In this document: positions 43,572-51,216 of the stretch, piece after piece
Layout of the letters: every line of letters begins with the position of its first letter
Numbering within the stretch: position 1 is the stretch's first letter
From: an uncultured Collinsella sp.
GTDB taxonomy: Bacteria; Actinomycetota; Coriobacteriia; Coriobacteriales; Coriobacteriaceae
Length of the DNA stretch: 64,000 nucleotides
Direction: 5' to 3'
Assembly: GCA_947002045.1 (NCBI GenBank)
Contig: CAMQJB010000003.1
Location: 13,941-77,940, forward strand
Made by a program: the position numbers and the translations under genes
Notes under the pieces: generated by a model
Told to the model about the DNA's origin: nothing
What the model saw: only the letters and a program-made list of their open reading frames with translations
The model's database searches: none

Positions 43572-44615
43572 TTAAGCATTGGTTTGGACGAAGCCACCGT
43601 CAAAAGCGTTGGCCTCGAGCACGCGGGCGCAGCCGTTTACGACGTTATCGAGCGCCGTGGGGCTGACGTTGACCGAAACGCCGGTCTCGTCGCGCAGGCG
43701 CACGTCGAGACCGCGCAGCAGCGCACCGCCACCGGTCAGCAGAATGCCGTAGTACATAAGGTCCGAGGCAAGATCGGGCGGCGTGGCGTCCAGAGCGTCC
43801 TTAACGGCCTTGGCCATCTCGTCGAGCGGCTTGTTGAGCGCGCGACGAATCTCCTCGCTCTCGATACGCACGGTCTTGGGCAGGCCCGTGATAACGTCGC
43901 GGCCGTTGACCTCGACGTCGAGCTCATCCTTGAGCGGCACGGCGGAGCCGACCTTAATCTTGATGTCCTCGGCCGTGCGCTCGCCGATAGCCAGGTTGTA
44001 GGCATCGCGAACATGGGTGAGGATAGCCTGGTCGAACTCGTCGCCGGCAATGCGGATAGACTGCGACACGACAATACCGCCCATAGCGATAACGGCGACC
44101 TCGGTGGTGCCACCGCCGATATCGATGACCATGGAGCCCGTAGGCTCCTCGACGGGCAGGTCGGCGCCGATGGCGGCCGCCATGGGCTCTTCGATCAGAT
44201 AGGCCTGGCGAGCGCCTGCCTGGATCGTGGCCTCAAAGACGGCGCGCTTCTCGACCGACGTGACGCCGGAGGGAACGCAGACGACGACGCGCGGACGAGG
44301 AGTCCACGGATAGCGCTTCTCGGAAGCCTTGTCGATAAAGTAGCGAAGCATGGCCTCGGTGACATCGAAGTCGGCGATGACGCCGTCCTTAAGGGGACGA
44401 ACGGCCACGATGTTGCCGGGCGTACGGCCGAGCATGCGCTTGGCCTCGATGCCGACTGCCAGGATGCGCTCGTCGTTCTTGTCGATAGCGACAACGGAGG
44501 GCTCGCGGATGACGATGCCCTTGCCGCGCACGGAGACGAGCGTATTGGCGGTGCCGAGGTCGATGGCAAGATCGCCCGCATAGCTACCGAAGAACATATC
44601 CATCAAAGAAAACAA
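43572..44615 (-). CDS. mreB: Rod shape-determining actin homologue MreB
   Basis: Actin-like filament protein directing cell-wall synthesis along the membrane. The 347 residues carry the phosphate-1 motif AIDLGTANTLV, phosphate-2 VIDIGGGTTEVAVI, and adenosine-binding LLTGGGALLRGL, plus NIVAVRPLKDGVIADF typical of MreB. The start is TTG at 44615 with AGGAG 5 nt upstream; ATG at 44603 is less well spaced. First gene of the mreBCD-mrdA-rodA operon. Confidence 0.97.
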   Translation of the reverse strand: MFSLMDMFFGSYAGDLAIDLGTANTLVSVRGKGIVIREPSVVAIDKNDERILAVGIEAKRMLGRTPGNIVAVRPLKDGVIADFDVTEAMLRYFIDKASEKRYPWTPRPRVVVCVPSGVTSVEKRAVFEATIQAGARQAYLIEEPMAAAIGADLPVEEPTGSMVIDIGGGTTEVAVIAMGGIVVSQSIRIAGDEFDQAILTHVRDAYNLAIGERTAEDIKIKVGSAVPLKDELDVEVNGRDVITGLPKTVRIESEEIRRALNKPLDEMAKAVKDALDATPPDLASDLMYYGILLTGGGALLRGLDVRLRDETGVSVNVSPTALDNVVNGCARVLEANAFDGGFVQTNA

Positions 44616-44675
44616 CGCAACTCCTGATGTGTTGGATGATTGCTGGAAAACTACTAGCCCATCATACTAGCGCAA

Positions 44676-44708
44676 GCCCGGCACCTCACTTGCGGTGAAG
44701 CGCCGGGC
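44676..44708 (-). terminator. Hairpin after the TPR membrane protein gene
   Basis: On the minus strand GCCCGGC and GCCGGGC arms enclose an imperfect loop, then TTGC. There is no long T-run, so it is a weak terminator candidate just before mreB. Confidence 0.5.
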
Positions 44709-44730
44709 AGAGCCAAATCTCATAAGGTCA

Positions 44731-46026
44731 CTACTGGTTGTCAGCGGCCGAGAAATCGATATCGAAGGAGGAAACGGCCCAACCGATATGGTTGTCGGAG
44801 CGCACGAATTTAACGGTGTACTCCTGCTCGCCGCCCTTGGACAGCGAAGCCTTCACCTTGGCGGTGGTCTCGGTCATGGACTGATCCATACCCTCGATGG
44901 AGACGGTGGCGCCCTGCGGGATCGAGGAGATGATCATCGCCTTGGCGTCCTCGGACAGGCTCGAGGCCAGGCAGGACTCGGCCTTGGCGGTATCGCCGTC
45001 ACCGGCAGCCTGGAACAGGTCGGTGATGACGGACTCCTGCGAGGGGTAGCCCATGCCGCGCGTATAAGCATAGCCAAGACCGCCGGCAGCGATCACGATG
45101 AGCAGAAGCAGCACCAGGAAGATCTTAAGACCCGTGTGGCGGTGGCGACGACGAACCTTGGCCTGTTTGCGGTCCTGCTGGACCATCTCGGACTCGGACA
45201 GCGTAAAGAAGCCGGTGTCAGAGGGGTCGGGCATAAACTGACCGGTCGCGCCCGTGGGATCGAGCGGATCGACAGCGGGAGCGTCCATCGCGGGAGCCGG
45301 GGCCGTGGACATGGCCGTCTGGGCCGAAAGCGCGGCGAGCGAGTCGTGCACGCGGGCAAGCTCGTCGGCCTGCTCGGGCGTGAGCTGGTAGATGCCGTCG
45401 GCGGTAGCGGCGTTAAAGGCATCGAGCGCATCGGAGGGACGGCCGGCGGCGGAAAGCGCTTGGCCCATGCCGGCGTTGAGGGCGCGCGTATCGTCGCGCG
45501 GGCCGGCAAAGTCGATAGCCGTGCGGTAGGTCTCAACGGCGTCCGCGGGGCGGCCGAGCTTGATGAAGCAGCGGCCCAGATCGCCGAGGGCGGCGGCAGG
45601 AGCCGGGTTGGCGCCGTCGATGGCAGCCTGACGGAAGGCGGTACCGGCGTTGGCATAGTCGCCCGACTGGAACAGCGCGTTGCCCAGACCCAGGTAGGCC
45701 TTAAAAGGCGTGGCGTAGGAGGCGTCCTGGGTAGCTGCAGAGAACGCCTGGGCAGCCGTGGTGTAGTCGCCCACCGCGGCGAGCGCCTTGCCGCGGTTGG
45801 TGAGCAGGGCGCCGCGCTTGCCATAGGTGCCGTCGTTGAGCGCGGCGGCGTAGGCCTCGGCGGCCTCGGCGTACATGCCCAGATGCATCAGGGCGTTGCC
45901 GCGCAGGTGGTCGGCCTCACCCATGATCTCGTTGGGAGTCTTTGCCGCACCAAGCATCTGGGCGGCAGCGGAAAAATCACCCGCGCGATAAGCGGCGCGG
46001 CCCTGTTGGATCAGCTGGCTATTCAA
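44731..46026 (-). CDS. TPR-repeat membrane protein, function unknown
   Basis: A 431-residue protein. Residues 1-230 form about six tetratricopeptide-like repeats (for example GDFSAAAQMLGAA, GMYAEAAEAYAAAL, GDYTTAAQAFSAA). A Pro/Ala linker, a very basic segment (KVRRRHRHTG) and one membrane helix (about 303-325) follow. The extracytoplasmic domain (about 330-430) ends in a beta-rich region. The N-terminal repeats should be cytoplasmic. The start is TTG at 46026 with AAGGGGA 5 nt upstream. It is 11 nt from the cyclophilin gene and close to mreB. The family is not recognised by name. Confidence 0.8.
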   Translation of the reverse strand: MNSQLIQQGRAAYRAGDFSAAAQMLGAAKTPNEIMGEADHLRGNALMHLGMYAEAAEAYAAALNDGTYGKRGALLTNRGKALAAVGDYTTAAQAFSAATQDASYATPFKAYLGLGNALFQSGDYANAGTAFRQAAIDGANPAPAAALGDLGRCFIKLGRPADAVETYRTAIDFAGPRDDTRALNAGMGQALSAAGRPSDALDAFNAATADGIYQLTPEQADELARVHDSLAALSAQTAMSTAPAPAMDAPAVDPLDPTGATGQFMPDPSDTGFFTLSESEMVQQDRKQAKVRRRHRHTGLKIFLVLLLLIVIAAGGLGYAYTRGMGYPSQESVITDLFQAAGDGDTAKAESCLASSLSEDAKAMIISSIPQGATVSIEGMDQSMTETTAKVKASLSKGGEQEYTVKFVRSDNHIGWAVSSFDIDFSAADNQ

Positions 46027-46037
46027 GGAAGTCCCCT

Positions 46038-46580
46038 TTACTCGTGAACGATCTCGACGTGGACGATCTCGTCGCCGGCGCGCAGCTGCGAGATGACGTC
46101 GAGGCCCTCGATCGTGGTGCCAAAGACGGTATAGCCCGAATCGAGGTTGTGCTGGGCACCCAGGCAGAAGTAGAACTGCGAGCCCGCGGAATCGGGATCC
46201 ATGGAACGGGCCATGGCAAGTGCGCCGTCAACATGGCTATTACGCGGATTGGTGGCAAACTCGCCCTTGATGCAGTAGCCGGGGCCGCCGGTACCGGGCA
46301 TGCCGTCGGGGCCCTCAAGGCCGGCAGCGACGTCGGCGCCGGACATATCGCGGGTATTGGGGTCGCCGCCCTGGATCACAAAGCCGGGCACGTAGCGATG
46401 GAACTTAAGGCCGTCATAGAAGCCCATAGTGGAAAGCTCGCAGAAGTTCGCCACATGGATGGGGGCGCCCTCACCGTCAAACTTGACCTTGATGGTACCC
46501 TTCGACGTCTCGATCACCGCGCACTCGTCACCGACGAGCTGGTACTCGGGCGTATAGAGCTCTTTCTTAAAACCAAACAT
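46038..46580 (-). CDS. Cyclophilin-type peptidyl-prolyl cis-trans isomerase
   Basis: Catalyses proline isomerisation in protein folding. The 180 residues carry the catalytic core FYDGLKFHRYVPGFVIQGGDP, with GSQFYFCLGAQHNLDSGYTVFG, the usual substrate-pocket segments. No signal peptide is seen, so it is probably cytoplasmic. ATG at 46580 has AAGGAA 4 nt upstream; the longer reading to 46649 adds 23 residues without similarity. It lies between the zinc-ribbon and TPR membrane protein genes. Confidence 0.93.
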   Translation of the reverse strand: MFGFKKELYTPEYQLVGDECAVIETSKGTIKVKFDGEGAPIHVANFCELSTMGFYDGLKFHRYVPGFVIQGGDPNTRDMSGADVAAGLEGPDGMPGTGGPGYCIKGEFATNPRNSHVDGALAMARSMDPDSAGSQFYFCLGAQHNLDSGYTVFGTTIEGLDVISQLRAGDEIVHVEIVHE

Positions 46581-46685
46581 GTGGTTCCTTCCTCGTGCGT
46601 TTAAAGCATATTTGTACGAATTGTAGCAATAAGCACGGGCTTCCATCAATTGCGCACGCAGGTTATGCCGCCGGAGGGCAACAAA

Positions 46686-47840
46686 TTACGAACGTTGCTG
46701 CGGCCTCCATGCACTCACGTTGGCGTCGTACTGGTTAAGCGCGCTGTTGCCGCCTTGTGCGATGGGCGCCAGGATCTCGCTCTGACGAGCGCTTAGCGAC
46801 TCGCCGTCGGGAATGGACAGCGAGATATCCCAGCTCTGGCAGATCACGTCGACACGCTCGTACATCCACTGGGCAAGTTGCTTTAGATGATCGATGTCCT
46901 CAGCATAGACCGTGTCGTCCTGAACCTTGAGGTTGTTGAGCTCATCCTGGGTCTTTTTAATCTGATCGCGCAAGGCATAGGCGCTCTGCGACAGCTCCTG
47001 GCGGGTGGAGAGCGGTGTGCGCAGATAGCCGTTATTAAACGAATCGATGACCTCGCCGATCTGGTCATCGTCGCTGTACGACACGATGGTCTGGTACAGG
47101 CCGTCGAGCCTGGTGTAGAGCTGGTCGTCGGTTAAGACGGTCTCCTCCTGAACAACCTCGGACGCATCCTCTTGCTTGGGCTCTTTGTCGGTGGCCTCGC
47201 CCTTTTGGCGCGACGGGAAGGTGGTTTTGGCTGCCTGGCCAAACTGGTCGTAGAAGCCGGGCATGACGCCCATGGGATCGGCAGTCACAAACCAATAGGC
47301 ACCACCGCACACGGCGGCGAGCACCGCGATGACGATGAGCGGTTTGGGGATATGGCGCTTGTGCTTGTGATAGGCATCCTCGTCGGGATGGACCTTGCGC
47401 TTGGGCTTTTGCTTTTTAGGCTGGGCATCATCGCGCAGGGACACCGGCGTGGGGATATCCACCTTGGGGATGCCAAAGTCCTTATCGAAGGCCGGCAGCA
47501 CGCAGGTCTCGTTGGGATCGGCGGCATCCGAGAGCACCGCGGCGGCAGAGGCCGGCGCATGGGGCACCTCAGTATCGATCTGCTCCTGCGTCAAGCGCGG
47601 GAAGCCGGCCGTGCGGCCTGCCGCCAAATCGGATGCGGCCGCGTCTTTAGAAAGGATGCCCGGGGCGGGGCGCCCGCACTTGGGACAGGTGCGATCGTGC
47701 GGGGACAGGCGTGCCCCGCAACCATCGCAAAACACGAACTCGGTATGCTCGGGGCCATCGCCCGGACCAACGTATGCGTTGCAATAGGGGCAGAACGAGG
47801 CGCCGTCCTCGATGGTCTTTAGGCAATGCGGGCAGATCAC
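46686..47840 (-). CDS. Double zinc-ribbon, single-pass membrane protein, function unknown
   Basis: A 384-residue protein with two N-terminal zinc ribbons: CPHC...CPYC (residues 3-19) and CDGC...CPKC (about 38-57). A polar linker, a Lys/His-rich stretch, one membrane helix (about 168-187, PLIVIAVLAAVCGGAYWFV) and a helical extracytoplasmic part follow. No catalytic motif is seen. GTG at 47840 is chosen because AGAGG lies 5 nt upstream, while the earlier in-frame TTG at 47870 has no ribosome site. It may act with the TPR membrane protein two genes downstream; that is inference. Confidence 0.78.
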   Translation of the reverse strand: MICPHCLKTIEDGASFCPYCNAYVGPGDGPEHTEFVFCDGCGARLSPHDRTCPKCGRPAPGILSKDAAASDLAAGRTAGFPRLTQEQIDTEVPHAPASAAAVLSDAADPNETCVLPAFDKDFGIPKVDIPTPVSLRDDAQPKKQKPKRKVHPDEDAYHKHKRHIPKPLIVIAVLAAVCGGAYWFVTADPMGVMPGFYDQFGQAAKTTFPSRQKGEATDKEPKQEDASEVVQEETVLTDDQLYTRLDGLYQTIVSYSDDDQIGEVIDSFNNGYLRTPLSTRQELSQSAYALRDQIKKTQDELNNLKVQDDTVYAEDIDHLKQLAQWMYERVDVICQSWDISLSIPDGESLSARQSEILAPIAQGGNSALNQYDANVSAWRPQQRS

Positions 47841-48141
47841 GGCATCCTCTTTCCGAAGCAATTCAAACAATTGAGGTTAGAGCATAACATCGACACGGCC
47901 CCACAAGCGCAAGGCACCAATTCAACATCGCAGGGCAGCTAATTTGGGACGGGGCTTTTTTAGCTACCCCTCAATTCGCGGAGCATAAGGGATGATTTTT
48001 CTGGGACGGGGATTTAAAAATCATTGTGTACCTAATGATTTTTAAATCCCCGTCCCAGAAAAATCATCCAACATTGTCGTGTCTGCCGGTGGGGGTAGCT
48101 AAAAAAGCCCCGTCCCAAATTAGCTGCCCTGTGAGGCGTGG
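47841..48141. other. Intergenic region dominated by a nested palindrome
   Basis: About 300 bp between the P-type ATPase stop and the zinc-ribbon start. Two-thirds is the 201-bp inverted repeat described separately. The remainder (47841-47930) presumably holds the promoter and ribosome site of the zinc-ribbon gene, but no convincing promoter hexamers are seen. No ORF or RNA gene is recognised. Confidence 0.6.
47931..48131. repeat. 201-bp nested palindrome with GGGACGGGG cores
   Basis: Two perfect inverted repeats are nested. The outer pair is 40 bp each (47931-47970 and 48092-48131). The inner pair is 36 bp each (47990-48025 and 48034-48069) with an 8-bp spacer. Every arm carries TGGGACGGGG, and every arm is itself flanked by short inverted ends: AGCTAA/TTAGCT in the outer arm, ATGATTTTT/AAAAATCAT in the inner. 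The two connecting segments (19 and 22 bp) do not pair. The element could form a long cruciform or RNA hairpin and may terminate the ATPase transcript. Confidence 0.95.
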
Positions 48142-50865
48142 TTACTTTTTCTTCTTGCTCGGCATCGAAACCTTAATCCCCTGGGCGGACTTGGTCACAC
48201 GCGAGCGTTTGGCGCCCGTGACCTTCTTTTTCTTGGGCTGGGTCTGGGCCACGCCCTCGAGTGCACGGGCCTCGGCCTCGCGGACAGTGCGCGCCTCACG
48301 GCGCTGCGCCATATCGGCGGCAACGCGCTTGGCAAAACGCCCGGCGGTCGATCCCGTCGAGCTCACCTTGCCGCCGCCGCGACCCAGGCGAACGCGAACG
48401 CCACGGCCAAAGCCGGTGGCCGCATGACGGCGACGGGGCTTAAGCGAGTCCATCATCGTGGCAAGCTTGAAGAACACCGCGCAGGTAAAGACGATGATAA
48501 CCGCCAAAATGACCATCTGGCCCATCGACAGGTTGGCGATGGACAGCAGCTCCGGGAACCCGATAACGCCCGTCAAAATACCGGCAACGACAAACACGAA
48601 AAGCACCACGCGCAAGGGCGTGAGTGGCTGCGAGATGCGCCAGATCAGGCTGACACTCGCCGCGCACGACGTGAGCAGGCACATGGTCGAGAGCGTAAGC
48701 TGGCTAAAGCCAAATACGCGCGCCACAAAGATATCGAGCGCCGCGGCCAAAATGACCGCAATCGACGCCGGCAGCGCACGCTTAAGCACGTTGGTCAAGA
48801 ACGACCCCTTCACGCGGGCGTTGTTGGGCTCCAGACCCAGCACAAAGCCCGGCGCGCCGATGCAGAAGAAGTTGATGAGCGTCATCTGAATGGGCTCGAA
48901 GGGATACGGCGGCAGCGCGATGCACAGCGCCGCCAGGCCCATCGAGAACAGCGTCTTGGTCAGAAAGAGCGCGGCAGAGCGCTGAAGGTTATTGATGGAA
49001 CGACGACCCTCGGCCACCACAGCGGGCATCGAGGCAAAGTCGTTATCGACGAGCACGATCTCGGCAACATTGCGCGCGGCATCGGAGCCGGCGGCCATCG
49101 CCACGGAGCAGTCGGCCTCCTTGAGCGCCAGCACGTCGTTGACGCCGTCGCCCGTCATGGCCACGGTGTGCCCGCGGCGCTTGAGCGCCTGTACGAGCTC
49201 GCGCTTCTGCTGCGGCGTCACACGCCCAAAAACGTGGTAACGGTCCACAGCCGCATCAATCTTGGACGGTGTATCGAGGGTTGTCGCGTCCACGTAAGCA
49301 TCGGCGCCCGGCACGCCCACCACGCGCGCGATCGACGACACCGTACGCGGGTCGTCGCCGCTGATCACGTTGAGGGTCACGCCCTGCTCGTTAAAGTAGC
49401 CGATAGTCTCGGCTGCCGAGGTACGAATCTCGTCACGAATAGTCACAAAACCCACGGGCTCGGCCTCGCCCACCATATCGCCATCGGGCGAAAAGCCGTC
49501 CACGCGCGCCACCACAAGTACGCGGCAGGTATCGGCAAGCTCGGCCACACGATTCTCGACCTGAGCAAATGCGCGATCAGAGAGCACAAACTGCGCGGCG
49601 CCCATCACATAGGAGCCCTGCGCAAACGACGCGCCGCTCCACTTTTTTGACGACGAGAACGGAATGACCGACAGCGGCTCGGACACCTCGACCGGACGAT
49701 CGGCGTAGTAGTTGAGCAGCGCCTGGCAGGTCTCGTTGGCATCTGCCGAGGTCGCACGTGCTACGTTGGCAAGCGCAAAGTCGAGCACCGTGGTCTCGAC
49801 GGGGACAGCCGCCTCGTCCGAGTCCGCGCCAAAGCCAACACCCTCAACAGGCAGCGGGTAGGTGCCCTCGACCTCCATACGGCCCGAGGTGATGGTGCCC
49901 GTCTTGTCCAGGCACAAAACGTCGACGCGCGCGAGCGTCTCGATGCAGTAGAGCTGCTGTGCCAGCACCTTGCGACGCGCCAGGCGCACCGTGGCGATCG
50001 CGAGCACCGACGAGGTCAGCAGCACCAGGCCCTGCGGAATCATGCCCAGCAGGGCACCAACCGTGGACAGCAGCGCCGAAGAAGGCACACGGCCGGCCAG
50101 CAGCTCGGAGAAACACCAAGAAAGCGCGCTATCGCCCGGGGTTCCCGCGGCATCCCACAGCTCGCTCACACTCGAAGCAAAGAGCGCCAGACCAAGCGGA
50201 ATCATGATAATGCTCGCGAACCGCACGATGGCATTCAACACGTTCATGATCTCGGAATTGACCTTTTTGACGTACTTGGCCTCGTTGTTGATCTTTGCCA
50301 CGTAGTTATCGGCGCCGACATGGATCACGCGGGCGCGCAGCAGGCCTGAGTCGATAAAGCTGCCGCTCATGAGCTCGGAGCCGGGCTGCTTTTTGATAAG
50401 ATCGCTCTCGCCCGTCAGCAGACTCTCGTTGACGAGCGCCTCGCCCGACACCACCACGGCGTCGGCGGGAATCTGGTCACCGCGCCCCAGGCGAATGATA
50501 TCGTCGAGCACGATCTGGTCCAGGTCGAGCTCCACCTCGGCGCCATCGCGCACCGCGATGGCCTTCTTAGAGGTGAGCAGCGTAAGCTTGTCGACCATCC
50601 GCTTGGAACGCATGGACTGAATGACGCCAATTGCCGTGTTCAAGAACACCACGAACAGAAACGTCAGGTTCTTAAACGAACCGGTCAGCAACACCAAAAT
50701 CGCCAAGACCACGTTGATCAAGTTAAACAGCGTGCAGAGGTTCTCGATGATGAGCTCGCGGACCGACTTGGTCTTGAGCTCCATGTTGCGGTTGATCTTA
50801 CCGGCGGCGATGCGCTCCTCGACCTCGGCGGTCGAGAGTCCGCGCTCGATATCCGTTGTTGCCAT
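48142..50865 (-). CDS. CtpE-like cation-transporting P-type ATPase
   Basis: ATP-driven cation transporter in the membrane. The phosphorylation motif DKTGTITSG, the actuator loop NESLLTGESD, TGDGVNDVLALKEADCSVAMAAG split across the P domain, and about ten membrane helices are visible. The M4 motif reads GMIPQGLVLL rather than PEGL. The opening GLSTAEVEERIAAGKINRN and overall layout resemble mycobacterial CtpE, reported as a calcium transporter; the ion here is not certain. The last 85 residues are rich in Arg, Lys and Gly and are unusual. ATG at 50865 is chosen, with GTG at 50880 or ATG at 50877 possible; none has a good ribosome site. Confidence 0.88.
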   Translation of the reverse strand: MATTDIERGLSTAEVEERIAAGKINRNMELKTKSVRELIIENLCTLFNLINVVLAILVLLTGSFKNLTFLFVVFLNTAIGVIQSMRSKRMVDKLTLLTSKKAIAVRDGAEVELDLDQIVLDDIIRLGRGDQIPADAVVVSGEALVNESLLTGESDLIKKQPGSELMSGSFIDSGLLRARVIHVGADNYVAKINNEAKYVKKVNSEIMNVLNAIVRFASIIMIPLGLALFASSVSELWDAAGTPGDSALSWCFSELLAGRVPSSALLSTVGALLGMIPQGLVLLTSSVLAIATVRLARRKVLAQQLYCIETLARVDVLCLDKTGTITSGRMEVEGTYPLPVEGVGFGADSDEAAVPVETTVLDFALANVARATSADANETCQALLNYYADRPVEVSEPLSVIPFSSSKKWSGASFAQGSYVMGAAQFVLSDRAFAQVENRVAELADTCRVLVVARVDGFSPDGDMVGEAEPVGFVTIRDEIRTSAAETIGYFNEQGVTLNVISGDDPRTVSSIARVVGVPGADAYVDATTLDTPSKIDAAVDRYHVFGRVTPQQKRELVQALKRRGHTVAMTGDGVNDVLALKEADCSVAMAAGSDAARNVAEIVLVDNDFASMPAVVAEGRRSINNLQRSAALFLTKTLFSMGLAALCIALPPYPFEPIQMTLINFFCIGAPGFVLGLEPNNARVKGSFLTNVLKRALPASIAVILAAALDIFVARVFGFSQLTLSTMCLLTSCAASVSLIWRISQPLTPLRVVLFVFVVAGILTGVIGFPELLSIANLSMGQMVILAVIIVFTCAVFFKLATMMDSLKPRRRHAATGFGRGVRVRLGRGGGKVSSTGSTAGRFAKRVAADMAQRREARTVREAEARALEGVAQTQPKKKKVTGAKRSRVTKSAQGIKVSMPSKKKK

Positions 50866-50892
50866 ACCACGTCCCATCACGTCGCGTCGGTA

Positions 50893-50932
50893 TAAAAAAC
50901 CGCCCGGACCATGCGAGGTTCGGACGGTCTTA
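50893..50932 (-). terminator. Intrinsic terminator after tRNA-Arg(CCG)
   Basis: On the minus strand ACCGTCCG pairs with CGGGCGGT (one wobble), followed by TTTTTTA. It ends about 12 nt before the earliest ATPase start. Confidence 0.85.
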
Positions 50933-50939
50933 CGTTCGA

Positions 50940-51016
50940 TGGTGCCCCATGTTGGATTCGAACCAACGGCCTTCTGCTCCGGAGGCAGACGCTCTAATCC
51001 CCTGAGCTAATAGGGC
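50940..51016 (-). tRNA. tRNA-Arg, anticodon CCG
   Basis: A 77-nt cloverleaf with encoded CCA. The acceptor GCCCTAT pairs with ATGGGGC. The anticodon stem TCTGC/GCAGA encloses loop CTCCGGA, giving anticodon CCG (codon CGG). The T arm GTTGG-TTCGAAT-CCAAC is perfect. It sits between the divergent ATPase and aro transcripts and has its own terminator. Confidence 0.96.
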
Positions 51017-51133
51017 GAACGGTAGGCATTATACCCAAGTGCGCCACGGGCTAACAAAATAATAGAAAAAGCTTTGCAATTACGTGGGAGACGCGCCGCG
51101 ACGGCGCGCTTTAGGCGGCAAAAGCGAGTCAGA

Positions 51134-51142
51134 TAGTATAAA
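51134..51142 (+). promoter_or_regulatory. Possible -10 region of the aro operon
   Basis: TAGTATAAA, preceded at 18 nt by TTTAGG. The match to -35 is weak. If used, transcription would start about 13 nt before the hairpin at 51159. Confidence 0.35.
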
Positions 51143-51158
51143 CTCTCATGCACATATA

Positions 51159-51183
51159 ACGGCTCGCGATGCGGGCCGTTTTT
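51159..51183 (+). terminator. Terminator-like hairpin in the aroF leader
   Basis: ACGGCTCGC pairs with GCGGGCCGT (one wobble) around a GAT loop and continues into TTTTT. It has the form of an intrinsic terminator and lies 34 nt before the aroF start with no gene upstream on this strand. This makes attenuation of the operon a reasonable idea. Confidence 0.65.
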
Positions 51184-51216
51184 GCAAGGGCTATCTATCG
51201 AGGTGAGAGGCACACC

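Noticed and set aside
47690..47720. GGGGACAGGC inside the zinc-ribbon gene
   Set aside because: It resembles the repeat core but encodes part of the conserved second zinc ribbon and lacks inverted arms.
51090..51112. GCGCCG-CGA-CGGCGC hairpin upstream of the aro promoter region as a terminator
   Set aside because: Neither strand has a T-run after it, and no gene ends there on the plus strand.
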